Below are positions 1-13,942 of a stretch of DNA of 64,000 nt, piece after piece. The notes under the pieces were generated by a model that searched no databases, was not told the DNA's origin, and worked only from the letters and a program-made list of their open reading frames with translations. The stretch is from contig RCTD01000023.1 of NCBI GenBank assembly GCA_014898415.1, positions 868,001 through 932,000 on the forward strand, given 5' to 3'. Made by a program: the position numbers and the translations under genes. Each line of letters starts with the position of its first letter. The stretch's first letter is position 1. This stretch comes from Stromatinia cepivora. Lineage: Eukaryota; Ascomycota; Leotiomycetes; Helotiales; Sclerotiniaceae.

Positions 1-877
1 TGGAATAAAGTGATTTGGGATTGGATAGACCTAGTGGATGATGATTTGAAAACTCGAGTACATATAACCGAGAGAATTCGCTAGAATATTCAGGAGTTGG
101 TTGTAATTGGTTGATATATTTTATTATTTTAAATACTTAGGTAATGAACGAGAAGAAGTTTTGACTTCACAGTTAATTTTTAATACTGTTTCAGTTTGAT
201 ATCTTAATATATCTCGAGTAGTATAGGAATTGGGATATTGCTATGATGTAAGATTAATAGACTTTACAGGGGATGATGATAATCTAGAGAGAAGGTATTA
301 TTATTTCGATTATACTGTTAGCTATCTGAGATTTTTGAGAGTAAGTGTATAAAGACAGTTTCTATTAGGATCGATATAAGCTGTTCTTTTATAGATTCAT
401 AAATGGAATATTGAATATTAGTATATTGGAAGAATAATAAATATGAATTTATCTCTTTCTCAATTTCTAACCTCCAATCAAAAGTCATTATTATAAATAA
501 ATTACAGGGTATCTAACTCTCATCCCCTAGATTCTAGCGAATTACCAAATACTTGGAAAAAAATCTCAAAATTTAGGTATAACAAATAATCCTTCTATTC
601 AATTCTCATAATACATCATACGAGAATCCTCAACCTTTCATCCAAACACATCCCCATTCCAATCCCAACCACTCCCCATTGGATAATAAACTATCACCAG
701 TTTTCACACATACAACAACAATCTTTTACATCTACTCGTATTCCCATGCGTAATATTCGTCACATCACACATGAATTCGGCCGGTGAATAATTTTTCCCG
801 GTTTGTAGATATGCAATGAATACTCCCTGCTGGGTAGGTAAGTAAGTTCTTTTGTGGAATACTCGTGATGTGGTATG
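1..877. other. AT-rich intergenic DNA, no gene seen
   Basis: AT-rich sequence with no open frame that looks coding. Bases 873-877 (GTATG) are the left copy of the target-site duplication of the LTR element that follows. Confidence 0.6.
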
Positions 878-1027
878 TGTCACGAGATACACGTGATCGC
901 GTCCGATCGGGCTAGTACGGTACTAAGCTTCGAGCCGATCATATATATAGCTTTATAGTACACTCTCTTTAACTTTATAGCTTTTAATTCTAAGGTTGAT
1001 TTTTAAATGTTTATTGGGTTCATTATA
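878..1027 (+). repeat. 5' LTR of the small LTR element
   Basis: 150 bp, aligned end to end with 2404-2553. Its right end is TCATTATA where the other copy has TCGTCACA, differences that are all G-to-A or C-to-T. Confidence 0.85.
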
Positions 1028-2403
1028 TTATTAAAAGTTCTTCCAAATAAAAAATAGAATAACATCTATATATATTCATATACATTCCGTTTGTTTTTGT
1101 TTAGGTATATTGTTTTTGCTTTTTCATTTATATATAGATCTTCTTGATATTATTCGAAGATATTGTTTTTTTTCTTACCTTTAATTTCTAAATTATAGAT
1201 TATAATTCGATAAATCTTACAATTGCAAAACTTTGTAACAAAGTAATTCATTAGTAGAATGAAATCTCATTTCTACACTCTCTGATTCTCAAACATACTC
1301 CTATTATTCATACTCCTTCTCATCCGAAACCCTTTCTCCCTAATCCTGAAAAGTTCAATAATAGCTTTCAAAAGTTTGATATTTGGTTTCCTTCGATTCA
1401 AACAAAACTATAAATAAACAACACTGCGATCAGCGATTTTATAGTTCAATTTTACTATATTTATTTTAATCTCGAATCTTATATACAAGTTATAATACTA
1501 TTTCAGTTTTCTTCTTTAAATCAAAACGTTCCTTTAGATCATACAATGATCCTGAATCAACTCATATATATTTACAACAATCCGAATAAAATCCAAAAAG
1601 CCGAAAATAAACTATTCATTTTCAAACAAGGAACCAATTCTTTATATACCTATATTACAAAATTCGAAAGGATCTTTTATAAAACCAAAGATTAGAATTG
1701 ATTTGATTCAAATAAAATCTTAACCTTTTGTAATAGATTTAATATTACTCTTAGAAATCGTTTTTCTCAACAACTTTCTTTTCCTCATTCCTATCCCGAT
1801 TTTATTCAAATTATACAACAACTAACTATTTATATAACAAATAAATTCCTTATATTATTCTACTCTAATAAATCTAAAGTCCTATATATATTACAGAATC
1901 CATTCCATTTTCGGAATTATAATTCAATGGACATTAACAACCTTAATATTATTGATACCCTTAATCCTTTTGATACTCAATCGGACAAATTCAATCATAT
2001 CTTGATTCTACTTTATATATAAGTATCCGAATTTTCCCCTTCTGAAAAAACTCTTTTACACAAACAAAATAAATATATATAATATAGAAGTATCTCCCAT
2101 TAAATACAAACCTATCCATTAAATCCATATCAAGGAATCTGAGATCGATAAGAACCTATTCCGGTTATTACATTGATTATTGAATCCAAAAATGATGATA
2201 ATAAAGATCTAGGAAAGATAATCAATAACCGATATTTTGAAGATCATTTAAAGAAGACATATAATACAATAAATATATATTCGTTAGCTATAATATAATC
2301 TATATATCAGGCATTTTTATCAAAAAAAGATTAGTAATCATTTTATATTTAAATTATTTATTTTAAATGAATTCAAGGCGAATTCTTCAAAAAAGGGGGG
2401 TAG

Positions 2404-2553
2404 TATCACAAGATACACGTAATCGTATCCGATCGGGTTAATACAATACTAAGCTTCGAGCTGATCATATATATAGCTTCGTAGTACACTCTCTTTAGCT
2501 CTGTAGCTTTTAATTCTAAGGTTGATCTCTAAACGCTCGTTGGGTTCGTCACA
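2404..2553 (+). repeat. 3' LTR of the small LTR element
   Basis: 150 bp, preceded by a polypurine tract and followed directly by the GTATG target-site duplication. Its left end is RIP-mutated (TATCACAAG) while its right end is intact. Confidence 0.85.
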
Positions 2554-2558
2554 GTATG

Positions 2559-3298
2559 TGATATGCTGGGTAGTATATATTTGGTATGTGGCGTGTTACA
2601 CAATACGAGAGATGAGAGACATAAGGCTTTCTTGAAATATTGATCCAGAGCTCCCAGAGCCTGATACTTCTTAATACCAAATCACTACATATTCTCCTCA
2701 CTATACATTATATCATGGATTTGAACGCTTGGCATCATATCATCCATCATCCCATCCAAAACTCCCCGTGATATATTATTACGAATAGAGGAAAAAGGAT
2801 TGTTGCACATCATGAAACTTGCCCAGAGAAACCCAGTCATTTAATCAAAATGAAGGTGGACGTCGTAGAACTTTTGAGTTTGGCCAATAATGTCTTGGCT
2901 TAAATTTAGACATTCGAAAGGATATTACGGAGGAAGTAATTCCCGTTGCGGATTCTGTTAATCGGAGTGAGTGGAATATATGGTTTGTAGGGAGTTTGGG
3001 TGCTTCATGTTGGTGGTAAAGTTGAATATGGATTTTGAATCCTGATATGTTTTTGTATGTGGAAATTCTGGTTGTTTGAGTTTGATATGGGTTTTTGATG
3101 ATGGATGATTTGGTGGGTAAACTCTGTAGATATATCTCTGAAGATCATAATGAGAATCGTTTCAATCCGGGCAGTTTTTTCCACATCTCCGTGGAGTAAA
3201 TGCTAAACCTAAACTGCATCTCTCCATATCTCAAATCCATTCCCATTAGGGATCCCCATCTCCTCCCCTTCGAAACCCCCAAATCCCACCCACCCAAC
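2559..3298. other. Intergenic, no gene seen
   Basis: Sequence between the LTR element and the MAPEG-like gene. Base composition becomes less AT-rich toward 3200. Short open frames near the right end are antisense shadows of the gene at 3299-3727. Confidence 0.5.
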
Positions 3299-3727
3299 TC
3301 AAACCCTCCCCCCCTCCCTCAACAACCAAAAACAAATCCCATTCCCCACCCACCAAAACACACTCCTAGCAAAACTCCATTTCACCCTCTCAACCACGAC
3401 ATAACTAACCCAATACGCTAACCTAGCACCAACATACCACCACCCCGCGCTCGCAACAACATCCTCAGACACACCCTTGAAACTAGCAAATAGCACCGCG
3501 GCAACAAAGATCGGGAAATTATCCATAGCGTTTTGTTGTGCTGCTTCCCAACGTAATAACATATTGATAGTTGATTGTGAAAGATTTTTAGGGGGGAAGT
3601 TGGTGAGATCTTGGCGAGGAGCGACGTTGGAGGTTTTGTGGAGGAAGAGCCGGGGAAGGCGGGGGGATTGGAGGAGGTGGGAGAGGAGGAATTGGGTTGT
3701 TAGGAGGGTGGGGATTGGAGAGACCAT
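3299..3727 (-). CDS. MAPEG-superfamily membrane protein (142 aa)
   Basis: A single-exon frame encodes a small hydrophobic protein. The region around residues 58-105 carries the usual MAPEG pattern: an R-x-E-A-A-Q-Q-N-A-M-(E/D)-N-F-P-x-F stretch (the start of helix 2) followed by hydrophobic helices and a Y-V-G-A-R-x-A-Y motif. MAPEG proteins are 130-160-residue, four-helix integral membrane proteins of the ER or microsomal membrane that act in glutathione and eicosanoid metabolism; fungal members mostly have unknown substrates. Length and motif order fit the family. The ATG at 3727 is the first Met of the frame. It is the only gene surviving in the repeat-rich left third and shows no stop codons from RIP, so it is probably functional. 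Its exact substrate cannot be read from sequence. Confidence 0.75.
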   Translation of the reverse strand: MVSPIPTLLTTQFLLSHLLQSPRLPRLFLHKTSNVAPRQDLTNFPPKNLSQSTINMLLRWEAAQQNAMDNFPIFVAAVLFASFKGVSEDVVASAGWWYVGARLAYWVSYVVVERVKWSFARSVFWWVGNGICFWLLREGGRV

Positions 3728-4700
3728 TTTTGATGTTGTGGAGAGGGTTTGGGTATTGTTGTGTTGATAGTGAATGGTGGTGTTGTATTGTACTAGGAGA
3801 TGGGCCTCAATATCAATGCCACCGATTGCAAAGATAACAAATGAAGATATAAAACTTTGAGTACAAACAGTCCTAAACTAATCGAAAAATAACATTAAAG
3901 CTCGGGGAAGCAAGTACTTCCTCAAAGTTCATGCCCCAGAACCACATTAGCAAGAACACCCATAGACCAATCCATCCCCTGCCTTGCAAAGATCCAACTT
4001 GTTGTACTCCGGGTGGATAAATTTCGGTAAATCGTCTAACCTCCTTTCAAGTTTCAATATTTTTCTTGGACTTCCTAATCCCGATCTCATTTTATCCAAA
4101 TTGATAACCAAGACTCCAATGACCGAGATACAAGTAATGCCAAGATCAACACATCAATAGATTGACTATGCGCCAAGTATAATTTTCCTATAATTCAGGG
4201 TCCTCCTAAAGAATATATACTAGGTAGTTTAGACTCGGTATCTCGGCAACCGGAAGGGGGTTTTAACTTTTTGACTGTAACCTTACGTTACATTAGCCAA
4301 AAGCTTGAAACACCTCAGTTTTTCCGTCAATATTTCCGTCCACTGCATCCATTGCAATCCCTCTAATTCTCGTGATTTGACCTCCTTTTTCGTCTTCTTT
4401 GTTGCATATCGACATTTACGCCCAGCATTTTAGTTGTGTTTTGATTAAAATACCGGAGATTTAAATGTTTTGATTGCCAAGGGCTTGCTTGGGCTTGGCA
4501 TCTATTGGCGATTTGTTAAGAAGAAAATGGTAGTTTTATCGATTGATTAGACTCGATAGTAACCCACATAAGTATCTAATTTGTTGATAAAATTTATTGG
4601 TACTGTAGACCTCAAATCCCCATAGAAATTCCAATCTATTCATAGACTCTCTACTTTCTCAATGCTACACCGGGTACGCCGTCACCTAAAAAAAGCCAAG
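3728..4700. other. Intergenic, no gene seen
   Basis: About 970 bp upstream of the MAPEG-like gene, presumably including its promoter. I see no coding frame or RNA gene. Confidence 0.5.
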
Positions 4701-4719
4701 AAGCTCGTCCAATTTGACA

Positions 4720-6510
4720 TTTTCTATAACACCAAGACACCAAACAACACACCGATCTCTCTGGGCGAAAAGCACAACACAACAAAAGTCCTTGGTATCC
4801 CTAAGCAAAAAAAGCCAAGGAGTTAATCTGTCGATCCAACTCGGGATTATCTATAACACCAAGACACCACGAATACACCGAACTCTCTGGGCGAAATGCA
4901 AGACATGAAACAAAGTCCTTCACGCAGAAACTAATGCAGTAGATTCCCTGGGCAGAGATAAAGATATGCAACAAAAGTCCGTGAAATGAAATTATTACAC
5001 CAGAGTTCCACACCGAATTCCCTGGGCAAGAAATTCGGTATGCAACAAAAGACATCCTCTATATCTTGGTATCACACCTGGCCTCTGGGCAAAAAGGAAG
5101 GCGTGCAACAAAAAGCCTTGATATATAAACTAATGCACCAAATTTTCTAGGCAAGAAAATCGATATGCAACAAAAGTGTCCTCCAAGTCTTGGTATCAAA
5201 TTGGACTTCTAGGCAAAAATAAAGACGTGCAACAAAAGACCTTGATATAAAACTAATGCATCAAACTTTCTAGGCAAGAAAACCGATATGCAACAAAAAT
5301 CTCTTCTGTACTCTTAAATATCCACCAATACTACATTGAAATATCTTGGTATTATATATTGGTCTCTGGGCAGAAATAAAGATATGCAACAAATTCCGTT
5401 TATATACAGAGCTAATATCAAAGTATTACACCGGAGTATCTTGGTATTATACAATGGTCTCTGGGCGGAAATAAAGATATGCAACAAATTCCGTTTATCC
5501 ACAGACTATTACACCAGAATATCTTGGTCTCTCTCACTAGTATCATGCTGCACTTGGTATTACATACTGGTCTCTGGGCAGAAATAAAGATGTGCAACAA
5601 AACCCGTTCATATACAGAGCTAATATCAAAGTAACACACCGGAATATCTTGGTATCTCGGTATCCATCACTAGTATCACATTGTACTTGGTATGATGCTA
5701 TACACTCTAGGCAAAAATAACGATATGCAACAAAAGCCTTTTCGATTCAGACTTTCATCAAAATATTACACCGGAATATCTTGATATCATACTTGGTATA
5801 ACACCGACCTTTTGGGCAAGAAAAACGATATGCAACAAAAGTCCCTTCTTCCATTTAAACTTTCACCAGAGTATCCGAGTATCACACCAAAGGATCTTGG
5901 TATAACACCGACCTCTGGGCAAGAATAAAGATATGCAACAAAAGCCTTTTCGATTTAGACTTTCATCAAAATATTACACCGGAATATCTTGATATCATAC
6001 TTGGTATAACGCCAACCGCTGGGCAAGAAAACCGATATGCAACAAAAGTCCCTTCTTCCATTTATACTTTTACCAGAGTATCTAAGTATCACACCAAAAG
6101 ATCTTGGTATCACAATGGTATCTGGGCAAGAAGATAGATATGCAACAGAAAAGTCCTTTTTATGCTTAGGTAGGTAGGTATTTCAAGTAACAATCACACC
6201 AGAGTAAAATTCCTTCGTTCATCTAGATTTTCATTAGAGTGTCTGAGTATCACCAAAGGATCTTGGTACCATAGTGGTATCTGGGCAAGAAAAACGATAT
6301 GCAACAAAAAGTCTTCCCAATACTCCAATAAATATTTCAAATATCACACCGGAGTACCTAATATCTTGGCCTCCCACCCCCTTCTCTTCCGAGCAAAAAA
6401 GTATAGATATACAACAAATCGTCGATATCCTTCCCATATCTAACTAAATATCTCATCAATATTACACCAATATCCTAATCTCTTACCTTTTTCTCTTTCG
6501 AGCAAAAAAG
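4720..6510. repeat. Degenerate minisatellite-like tandem array, about 18 units
   Basis: A core motif of the form TCTGGGCAAGAAAAACGATA followed by TGCAACAAAAG recurs about 18 times (for example near 4966, 5036, 5164, 5384, 5477, 5590, 5722, 5829, 5932, 6036, 6139, 6297). Units are joined by variable text rich in 'ACACCGGAATATCTTGGTAT'. Spacing is about 60-66 bp from 4.9 to 5.3 kb and about 95-155 bp afterwards, so the unit changed length within the array. Short open frames inside it share the repeated peptide and are by-products. The array ends directly against the outer copia LTR. Confidence 0.8.
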
Positions 6511-6519
6511 TATATATAT

Positions 6520-6685
6520 TGTTAACTTTTGGTGCAGGAAGTAGTAGTATTGTTGACTATATAGATTGAACTAAAGATCTATAATTCTAATAAAAATAGA
6601 ATTGAAATTATCCCCAAATATAATCTATACACCATTATGATCACATAACCTCAATTCTAATCCTGTAATAATCTTATTTCCAACA
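6520..6685 (-). repeat. LTR of outer copia element (left copy, 3' LTR)
   Basis: 166 bp, TGTTAAC...CCAACA. It differs from 18665-18830 mainly by G/A and C/T changes. Confidence 0.85.
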
Positions 6686-8889
6686 CTCCCCTATTAAAAA
6701 TATCCTATTCGATCCTTTTAGATTACTAATCCTAATATTTTCTTGAACCTTTCAAAAGCAATCCTTGCACAAAGTTTCATCATTCCATCAATAACTATAT
6801 CATATGTATTGATATAATTAATAACGATTTTCTTCTTTTCTATCAAGTCCTTAATAAAATGATAATTGATATCTATATATTTAAATCATTTATACAAATA
6901 TAGATTCTTGATTAAAACTAAAATACCCTAATTATTACCAAACATTTGAACTATATCTCCATTCTTTTTAATATAATTTGATCTGAATAGATCTTTAAAT
7001 ATTTATACAATCCATCTCCCTTATTTGATGAATATTACTATTACAATATATTCTGATTCTGCACTAAAAATAACTACAAACATTTGTTTTTTGTTAGCCC
7101 ACAATATAAAGCTTCTATAAAATATCATAACTTCCCCTGAAACACTTTTTCGATCATATTTATCATTAACCCAATCTGTATTTATATATACCTTTATTGT
7201 ATTATCAAATATATTATATTTTTTGCAAATATCAGATTATACTCTCTTTAGCCCAAACCATAACTTCTATTTGATTGTTGATTATAAATATCGCATCAGA
7301 TTCTTCAAAGCTATAATATAATGTTTTACTGGTTTTGTCATAAATTGTGAAAGTCTTTCAATTAAAAATATTATATCTGATCGAATATATACTATTGAAT
7401 GAATCACACTTCCTATTCATTATTGATATTCGTTTATATCTACTAATTCATCGTTATCAATTGCTAATTGAAGATAGGTATAATCCATTATTAACAGTTT
7501 CTTAACTTGATATTATTCATATATAATATCATATTTGATTAATATAATATCGAGATATTCTTCTTAATCCATAATTAATATATACACTTTTCTATTGCGA
7601 ATAATTCTAATATTTAGAATCTTACTAATCTCCCCTAAATTCTTAATGTTAAAACAGACCGATAGCTTTTCATCGAATTAAATAATTTGCGATGATATAT
7701 ACAATACAATAACGATATCATCGATATATACTAATAATATTATATTACAATCTTTGAATATATACAGATATAAATCTGCCAAACTTTATACAAAACCAAT
7801 ATTTAAAAGCTTTTTCTTCAATAATAAATTCTAGTCCCTTCTAATTTGCTTCAAATCATATAGATTTCATAGGGTTCATAATATATATCCCTTTTCGACT
7901 TTGATACCTTAAGATAATTCGAGATAGATCTTTTCCTTCAAATACAATTCAATAAAAACGTTTTTGATATCGAAATATAAGCATTCCAAATTTTTCTTTA
8001 CAATGATAATTAGGAATAATCTAAATATATCTAACTTCATTGTTGATACAAATATTTCGTTGTAATCTTTTCTTAGTACCTAATTGAACCCTCAAATTAT
8101 TAATCTTGCTTTGAATCATTTTATCTTATTATCCTTAATCTTAATTATAAATATCTATTTCATTAAAACCAGATTATTTCCTTTAGGGAATATATATTCT
8201 TCCCAAATACTATTTTGAACCAAAGATATGATTTCCTCTTGAATAATTTCTTTTCATTTTTTAAAGTATTCTCAATCTGATATTATTTCTTTATAAATTC
8301 TTAATATTTTGATTTCCAGAATTTCTTCAATTGAATATACTACATCTTCTATATTATCTGTATCTATTAATAAAGTTATAAAATCTGAAGCGATTTTGTC
8401 TTTGATATAAAGGTTTATTTTGTAAATGATTGGAATTATAATTATAATGTATTCTATACTTTTTTGAGTTTTGACCTATATAGATATCGTAATCAACACT
8501 TTTATAATTTTGTTTTCCTATTCTCTTTCAGGATCTTGTTCTATATTTCTTTTCCGTTTTCATATTAGATATCTTGAAGGTTCGTCTTCAAGATCTATTG
8601 TATCCTTTTGTTCGGTTTTAGATGATTATAGATTTACTTTGTTTTCTGATTTTATTGAAATAGGTTTTTCAGCAAAATTTAAAATGGTCTTAAATTTTGC
8701 TCTTGATATAGATTCAGGGTTTACAGAAATTGACTTTTGGACTGGAACTTCTGGAATAATAGATTCGATATCTGAAGTATCCTTAAAAGAAGATTCTTGA
8801 TTTATCTTTTGGATATTGCTATTTTCATCTTCATTGTATATTGATATTGATATATTTAATTTACCTGATTTCAATTCGACAATTGGAAT
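6686..8889 (-). pseudogene. Outer copia element: reverse transcriptase and RNase H remnants
   Basis: Minus-strand frames broken by many stops. A readable stretch near 8916-8626 looks like the linker between integrase and reverse transcriptase. The Y-I-D-D box of the reverse transcriptase lies near 7740-7713, and an RNase H signature (S-A-E-S-E-Y-I) lies near 7080-7040. The pol order shows that this is the 3' half of a copia element whose 5' half lies beyond the nested insertion. Confidence 0.75.
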
Positions 8890-9074
8890 TGTTGGAACAC
8901 ATGACTGACGAAACACGTGACACCATCACGTGTTTCCCCCACATCGTAAGTGGGATGGCAGCGTCTATATAGATTAGTAGAACCCTATTATACAAAAGGA
9001 TTAGACAGAATAATAGAATCATCTTTATCCCATACACATTTTGTATATATACCCCTTTACAAAATCTATTCAAC
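8890..9074 (+). repeat. 5' LTR of nested copia element
   Basis: 185 bp starting TGTTGGAACACATGACTGACG. This copy keeps several CACGTG-type sites that are mutated in the right LTR. Confidence 0.85.
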
Positions 9075-12000
9075 ATTGATTAATGATTAATAAGATTCAA
9101 TTATAAAACAGTAAAATCAAATCCAATAAAAAAAGATATCTTTTGAAAAGATAAATAAGATTGTATTAAATTAAGTTTATATATGATCTATATAGAAGAA
9201 CTAGAATACTATATTCTTTATACTATTTTCTTTGAAATATATACTAAAAAGGGATTTTTGATTACAATTGATTTCTTTAGGATAATTTGATTTTATATCG
9301 ACTCTATCTGTATCCATTATACTTTCGTATATACTATATGATAAATCTATTCAATACAATATAATATCGAATTATAATATTCAATATAGTTTTTCCAATC
9401 CTCGAATCACTTTTGTATGAAGTGAACACTGAATTTTGGAGGAAATAATTGAATCCAAACTCAAAACTCATTGAATCCTAAATGAATATTGATATAATTA
9501 TATAGCTTATCAATTCATAATTCAGAAGATATAAAAAACAAAGGCTATAAAAAGAATTTCAAGAATGGTACAAAGACTAAACGGATATTACATTCAAAAT
9601 CACACATCGCAAAGCTTTCAAATTCATACAAATTCAACTCATTCTATATAGCTTTCAGATCCGACAAACAAAAGGGAGCAATAATTATACAAAAATACTT
9701 GCTGAATTTATCTCGAAAGACAAATTAGATGAATATACAAAAGAAATTTAAAAAGAAGCAGATCGATTGAAAGAAGAATATATGGATATATACAAAATCA
9801 TTGTATCAAAGAAATCGATCAAAATTCAAGCTTTATCTATACTAAAGCTTTCTGAACAAATACGATAAAATGAACAACAGCAACGAAATCAAAATCAATT
9901 CCCTTTTGATTCTACAATACTAGATTATATAATAAGGCAGAATACACCTTATATAACATACAAACGAAACCTTCTTCTAGATCTTATGAAAATGTATAAT
10001 AACAATGAATTCAAATATAATAATAAAGAGTATAATTTTCTGAATAAAAAACTATAAATATTCTATAAATTTTATAACAAAATCGGAATTCACCTAAATA
10101 AATATAAAACAATATTTTCGATAATATTTCAAAGCTTTATATTATTATTCTATTTCGATAAAATTAGTAATAGAAAATTGAAATTCAAAGAAATGATTAT
10201 ATTTACAAAAACGCATTTTGAAATAGAAAAAAGATGCCAGAAATATTTCATCGAATAATATAATACAACATTTCTATAGATCATACAAAAGTATCCTAAC
10301 AAATCACTTTCAGAACAACTGGAAAAGCTCTTTGATATATTTCGTATATTGCAATATAGATTGATAGATTTATATCAATCAAAATTGATATTAAGAGATC
10401 AGATTATAAATACTTATCGCGATATCCCTAAATGCAATTTCGTTTTGTTATATCTCATTATAATATACAAAGACTTTTATATTGATCTTTGAAATACTAT
10501 TGATCAAACTAAAAGAATACGATCAATGAATATCTATATTGTAGATTTGATGATTAATAATTTATTAGGTATAAAAATATACTAAACGGATTATATATAT
10601 GATGATCGAGGCTTATACAGAAATCAAGGATAATATAAAGTTCGATTAAAAGGTAGATTCATCTTCTTTTGTTTATATTCATCAACAAATTCATTAAAAA
10701 AACTTTAATATTCTCAAATATCACTATATATATCAATTCAGAAATACTTTATATATAAATAATCAGGATATTGGTCGACAAATTATACAAAAGAGAAATG
10801 GAAGACAAAATTCAATCAATATATAATAGAACAAGAAATGGATGAAGAAATATTCGAGTAATATTTTTTGAAATATGAAGGTATATTCGAATCGCAATAC
10901 GAAAAGGACGAAATATCAGAAGAAGATGATATTTTTGAATATCCCCAAATTGAATCTTCAAACAATCAAATGATTTAATTCGAAATATATTTCATTGAAA
11001 TAGATTCTATTAATGAAGTATATATTACAGAACTATTAAGGAGATAATCATTGATACATATATATCTACAAAATAATCAATTCAATCAATCATATAAAAA
11101 ATACAAAAAGAGCGATAATCCAAATGAAGTTTTCTAATTTCAAGATCAATATTCAGTAAATGTATTTCAAGATATTATTCCAGATATAGATATATCAGGA
11201 ATATCAATAGTAAAGGAATTTCAGGTATAGATATTAAAAAAAAAGAAAGGCATTTTATATACAAAAGGTGATAAATATAATATCAAATTCGGAAAAGGAA
11301 TTATATAATTACAAAAAGATATCATTATCCAAATATTAATTGGAATTATTATATTTTTTATTATATCAATAAATATCATATTTCTTATATATATACAAAA
11401 TATAGATTGTCTATATATTATATTTGATAATATATCAAATATATTAAAGCAAGGTGATAAGATTATTTCTATTATATAAAAATAAGGATATTCTTTTATA
11501 TTTCTTAATCAAATAAAAAAAATAGTGATATATTATTATTTAACAGAAATTGAATTTCGATAAATATATCAAAGATTCGGATATCCCTTTGTACGAAAAT
11601 TCATCAATATATTCAATCATATAAGGCATACAGATATTAACTCTTAAACGATCAAGAAATTCAACAAAGTATACAAATATTATCAGCTTTATATAAAATC
11701 CCCAGAATATTTTAAATTTATAATAAAAAATGATATCGAATTCAATTATTCAATTATTCTGGATATATTCTATATTAAAGGAAAACCTGTTCTTTATATC
11801 ATCGATGAAACTATTATATATAATATTATTGTATTTGTATGAAATATAAACACAAAGATAATTTGGAATACAATTCAAAAATACTGAATCGATATATATT
11901 TTAATCTATTAAATCATATATCTTATAATATAAATACAAATTTTATATCGACCGAATTTCAATAAAAAATGAAAACTCTTCAAATCGATATTCACAAAAT

Positions 12001-13942
12001 CTTTATAGAAGTTTACAATACAATTGATAAAATCGAAAGATTTTATATATCTATATAACAATTATATAAAATATTCAAAAAAGAATTAAAAAACAAAAAC
12101 CTCGAAAAAAAAACTATTTTATAAATAACAATCAAAATAATGAATAATATTATAAAATTAAACAACTTTGTTCCAATTTTTCTCATATATAAAGCATATC
12201 CCTGAATAATCTTGTATAACCTATCTTCCCAATCGATTATAAAATGAACACAGATATACCGACAAATAATAAAAAAGATTCAAAAAATTCAAGCAAAATA
12301 TATAATACAAGATTCATTTGATATTAAAAATGGCCCAGATATATACGAGATATTAAAACTACCTCTAAATTCATTAATACAAATATAAAAAGAAAAGAAA
12401 GGATAAATGGGACCCTACAGATTAATTATAATTACGAATCAAAATTGTATAATCGATCTCCTTTATAATCCTATAGAATTTTATATAATAATTGTCAAAT
12501 TATTTTATGAGGATATATATAAAGAATTATTCCCAATAGAAAATTCATTCCCAATAACTTTCCCAAATACAGAAAATCTATTATTTCTGAAGAACTCATT
12601 ATCCCTAATGATTTTTTCTATTCTTTTAGATTAAGGTCAAAAGATAAACAAATTTGAAAGGAAATATACACAATCTAATACCAAAAAAGAAAGAATAATC
12701 AATCCTATATTTTATATATTAATACAAATCGAAATCCCTAAAATATCATCTTTACAAAAGGTACAAAAAACAAGTGATGAATATAATCAATTAATTACTA
12801 CAATCTGAGATAATCAAGATCTATTAAAAGTATTCATTATAAAGAAGGAGCAAAAAGTATTAGATCTTGTAATTGATCTTTATACGAAAGAGATTATTAC
12901 AATTGAAGAATAACCATTTGAAGCTTCGCAAATATAAGAGATCGATAATTTAATTGCAAAAGATATTTTCAAATTCATTAAATATAATTCTTTTGTATAT
13001 ATTGGGAAATTGTTTAATTTATATCTTATAAATGAAATCAAAGGATATACAACAAATTCCCTATACGAAAAGTTATGCTTAATTATTCAAATATATAATG
13101 ATTCTGGAAAAGAAACAATATTGATATAAATATCTATAATCCAAAGGTTAAGCCAAAGAATCATTATGATTTTAGCTTCAATATTAGAGTTAATGGATAT
13201 CAAGCTCATAATACAAAATATCATATAAGTATATATACAATCAAAAACATCTTTGAATCGTATTATATTAATAAATTTATCAAAAGAACTTTAAAGTAAA
13301 TATATAAAAGATACAATTATAATAATCAAAAAACCATTATACGGTATTACAGAAATAGGAATATATTAATAAGCAACCTATTGAAAACATTATCAAAAAA
13401 AACTGAATATAATTATGTCGTTATATAACCCCTACTTGCTAATCTCGGATTCAAAGAATATATAATTCGGAATTGTAAGAATACAAATAAATAATATCTT
13501 TATTCTTGTAGATAAACAATTCTTAAAGTTAGAAAACAAAGAATTGATTGATATAAATATCAAAGTCAAACTAGGAGAACATCTTACAAATGATATCTTA
13601 TTAATATTCAATAAATATATAATATGATATACAGAAAACGATTTTATATTTATATAAAAAGACTAAAGAAAGAAAATCGGAAAGATTAATAATTCAAAGT
13701 AATATCGAAAATAAAAAACTAAAGAAGTATATATTACTACAATTTGTCAGCCAAAAATATCATACAATTTATCAATCGCTATACAATACCAAGATCCATT
13801 AAACAAAAACATCAAATTGTTTAATAAAAGATTAAATTAATAAATAAAAAATCTTAATCGAGGTTTTCGCTTTATTCCCCTTGAAAAAGATCATATAAAA
13901 TTATTCGTTTTTATTAATGAATCCTTTACCAATAATAAAGAT

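Larger units (their letters stand above)
878..2553 (+). mobile_element. Small non-autonomous LTR element (TRIM-like)
   Basis: Two 150-bp direct repeats, 878-1027 and 2404-2553, flank a 1376-bp interior. The repeats start TGTCACGAG and end TCGTCACA (TATCACAAG and TCATTATA in the mutated copies), so the ends are TG..CA inverted termini. The element is bordered by a 5-bp duplication, GTATG, at 873-877 and 2554-2558. A run of A then G (about 2391-2400) just before the right repeat looks like a polypurine tract, which places the element on the plus strand. The two LTRs differ almost only by C/T and G/A changes, as RIP would produce. The interior has no usable reading frame, and its length is far below that of an autonomous element, so it would depend on proteins supplied elsewhere. 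Confidence 0.85.

Noticed and set aside
1028..2403. Coding region of an autonomous retroelement inside the small LTR element
   Set aside because: Too short and without any readable retroelement motif in six frames.
3477..3767. 96-codon plus-strand open frame
   Set aside because: Antisense to the MAPEG-like gene, with Arg/Trp/Gly-rich text typical of a shadow frame.
4720..6510. CRISPR-like regularly spaced repeats
   Set aside because: The host is a eukaryote, repeat spacing varies from about 60 to 155 bp, spacers are themselves repeated, and there are no cas genes.
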